Source of the DNA: Solobacterium sp.
GTDB lineage: Bacteria; Bacillota_I; Bacilli_A; Erysipelotrichales; Erysipelotrichaceae
Direction: 5' to 3'
Assembly (NCBI GenBank): GCA_017432325.1
Contig: JAFRJJ010000061.1
Location: 1 to 53,494, forward strand
Length of the DNA stretch: 53,494 nt
The notes below the pieces were generated by a model. The model did not search any database, was not told the DNA's origin, and was given only the letters and a program-made list of their open reading frames with translations. Shown one piece after another: positions 53,001 through 53,494 of this stretch. Both the position numbers and the translations under genes were made by a program. Position 1 is the stretch's first letter; each line of letters opens with the position of its first letter.

Positions 53001-53494
53001 ATACTCTTAACACCTGACGGTATCAAAACACTCCGCAGAGAGGTGCATGAATCAAATGCCTTGCTGCCGATCTCTGTCACACTTTCAGGAATACTGACTG
53101 TTTCCAGCTTTGACGCCCCTTTCATAACATTTCCCGGGATCGTCGTCATGCCGGATTCAAAGACCGCTTCCTTTACCGAACTGTTGTAGAACGGGCCTCC
53201 TCCCCCAAAGGATGATGCCTGGCTTGTTGTCAGACTTTTCGGGATCGTAATGCTTGTAAATGTTGTTCCGCAGAAGACATGCTCTCCCAGCGTCCGGATC
53301 GTTGATGGCAGTGTGATACCTGTGATATTTCTGCAGTTTTCAAATGCACTATTACCGATCGTTTCCAGTCCTTCCGGTAAAACAGGGTTCCTCAGAGAGA
53401 CACAGTCAAGAAATGCTTTTTCATTGATCTTAGTCACACTGTCGGGAATACTGACTGTTTCCAGCTTTGACGCTCCTTTCATAACATTTCCCGG
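50015..53494 (-). CDS. SLH-anchored LRR surface protein, N-terminus beyond window
   Basis: 1159 residues seen; the frame is open at the window edge, so the signal peptide and more repeats are missing. Order: BspA-type LRR_5 repeats (first ~210 residues, with a 119-residue period repeat); Ig-like beta domains; a helical part with a hydrophobic hairpin (coded near 51200-51330: MHFLVITMTMGMLVAG... AAMMLMLNF); a carboxypeptidase-regulatory-like domain (TDYEGRYQWDVP, GWWRVKYEKEGY, LPVPPPQ); one Big_2 domain; three SLH-like repeats. A diverged paralogue of the protein at 24272-29218 with the same order and matching hairpin. Likely an adhesin held on the wall by its SLH part. Confidence 0.88.
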   Translation of the reverse strand, partial: PGNVMKGASKLETVSIPDSVTKINEKAFLDCVSLRNPVLPEGLETIGNSAFENCRNITGITLPSTIRTLGEHVFCGTTFTSITIPKSLTTSQASSFGGGGPFYNSSVKEAVFESGMTTIPGNVMKGASKLETVSIPESVTEIGSKAFDSCTSLRSVLIPSGVKSISGDAFSGTRDLTLYCNYDSYGVIYAIDKQITFASSEDIPVLKTVIDRNNTDYYMNLNSAGVNGKIPCTVQYSIRDDIRGKLSGRRIVVYIPQGTEIAAGSVQLNKEQLTDYSFNESTRKAVFNVSQDEGVLYFYLELTGTNRVLTYAYLEGKINGTWNLDVIGAYDETFKGLSIHANEFANTADVEVKGIGPSSGRIDLYVDGVLNKSTTADKSGCWSSTVTLSSLKENKQYIIKAVSALDGEEISAQTKVMYSAQAPVVTSFELIYAEHEEMKLADLLDDEELKKPVYFLPGRQMDFEVGFNSNVTIDRVYITSTRGGDVKKLEAVYDSSTNTYKTDGFFDPKNHYYVPGKIGIEYTTYPSDLIPTREDVNHYLSEITQILNAYSDRVNYSEKEENKLTATLTVKDYLEHNLDLIVETQDYADVENIKEYYGITKDLADIMELVGRDEDGNYLWTGFTTKDSGEQMYIIFKTTEPVIDIVDTVVTMTVDNMDINASSYDLWYTASEKMGMVAPVVECMYKYTKIQKETRDLINDINQSGDLTLDQKEQARKAALNLESDRMHFLVITMTMGMLVAGTVFPAAGVAFAAMMLMLNFSADQIFAMRSNRIKAGEFNIKLVMDPSGYVYDEATVERLEGVTTTAYWIEYDPETDWDEFLAAKPAEEEYGTVWNANEYNQVNPLMTDYEGRYQWDVPEGWWRVKYEKEGYLTTWSEWLPVPPPQLEVNIGMQSENPQVIPVKEVSLDIKEATLNKGDSLQLTAEIIPEGAENRKVHWSSSAPEIVSVDDRGQVKALAPGVAYIKAVSDENSAIEDICKIRVQFTDVTDPTQFYYEYIYDMVDKGITTGYPDGTFRPTANCNRAAVVTFLWRLKGKPDPTKMATFKDMTGSSDFDKAISWAAESGITTGWDDNTFRPWNTCNRAAVLTFLWRAAGEPEPTQTASFKDMTGNSDFDKAISWGVENGITTGWADNTFRPWNTCNRLAVVSFLGRYDALNK
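53109..53494 (-). repeat. 357-bp LRR repeat period at window edge
   Basis: The block coding PGNVMKGASKLETVSIP occurs at the window edge and again 357 bp lower (119 codons), nearly base-identical, so the LRR array continues outside the window. Confidence 0.7.

Overview
The window looks like the chromosome of a low-to-mid GC Gram-positive bacterium, most likely an Erysipelotrichia-type member of the Bacillota. The pointers are strong GGAGG ribosome sites, a T-box leader before metG, intrinsic terminators with long U runs, and very large secreted proteins ending in S-layer-homology (SLH)-like repeats of the 'CNRAAV' variety. The taxon is an inference; no rRNA or tRNA was seen.

Region 1 (1-19.5 kb) is mostly metabolic. 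It holds a truncated secreted protein, an M20 peptidase, a three-gene operon (MobA-THEP1 fusion, ECF S-component-like protein, molybdopterin-domain-like secreted protein) behind a structured leader with an attenuator, a degenerate glucose-family PTS EIICB, nadK, metG with a T-box, cspA, a coiled-coil protein divergent from an NdpA-like gene and deoC. A sugar locus follows (GH1, two ChbG/YdjC-like deacetylases, a neutral-ceramidase-like hydrolase). Last comes an orphan VirB4-like mini-ATPase beside a decayed IS200/IS605 transposase.

Region 2 (19.5-53.5 kb) is a cell-surface island. Four giant exported proteins (19541-24100, 24272-29218, 35838-38555, 50015 to the window edge) each end in three SLH-like repeats. 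Their N-terminal parts are a CHAP/peptidoglycan-binding/ricin-like hydrolase, two BspA-type leucine-rich-repeat proteins, and a pectate-lyase-like beta-helix. Between them lies a wall-polysaccharide locus: a polyprenyl sugar-phosphate transferase with a second, degenerate catalytic domain, six GT2 glycosyltransferases, a DUF4422 protein, an acyltransferase, a Wzm/Wzt-type ABC exporter, a polysaccharide pyruvyltransferase and an asparagine-synthetase-like protein.

The parts suggest one system. SLH domains of other Gram-positives bind pyruvylated secondary wall polysaccharide; here a pyruvyltransferase and an exporter sit among SLH-type proteins, so the locus may make both the ligand and the proteins anchored to it. 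Two nearly identical GT2 genes form ~0.93-kb direct repeats around a 6.2-kb cassette (GT2, acyltransferase, beta-helix protein), and the surface genes contain large internal repeats, so this island looks built for recombination.
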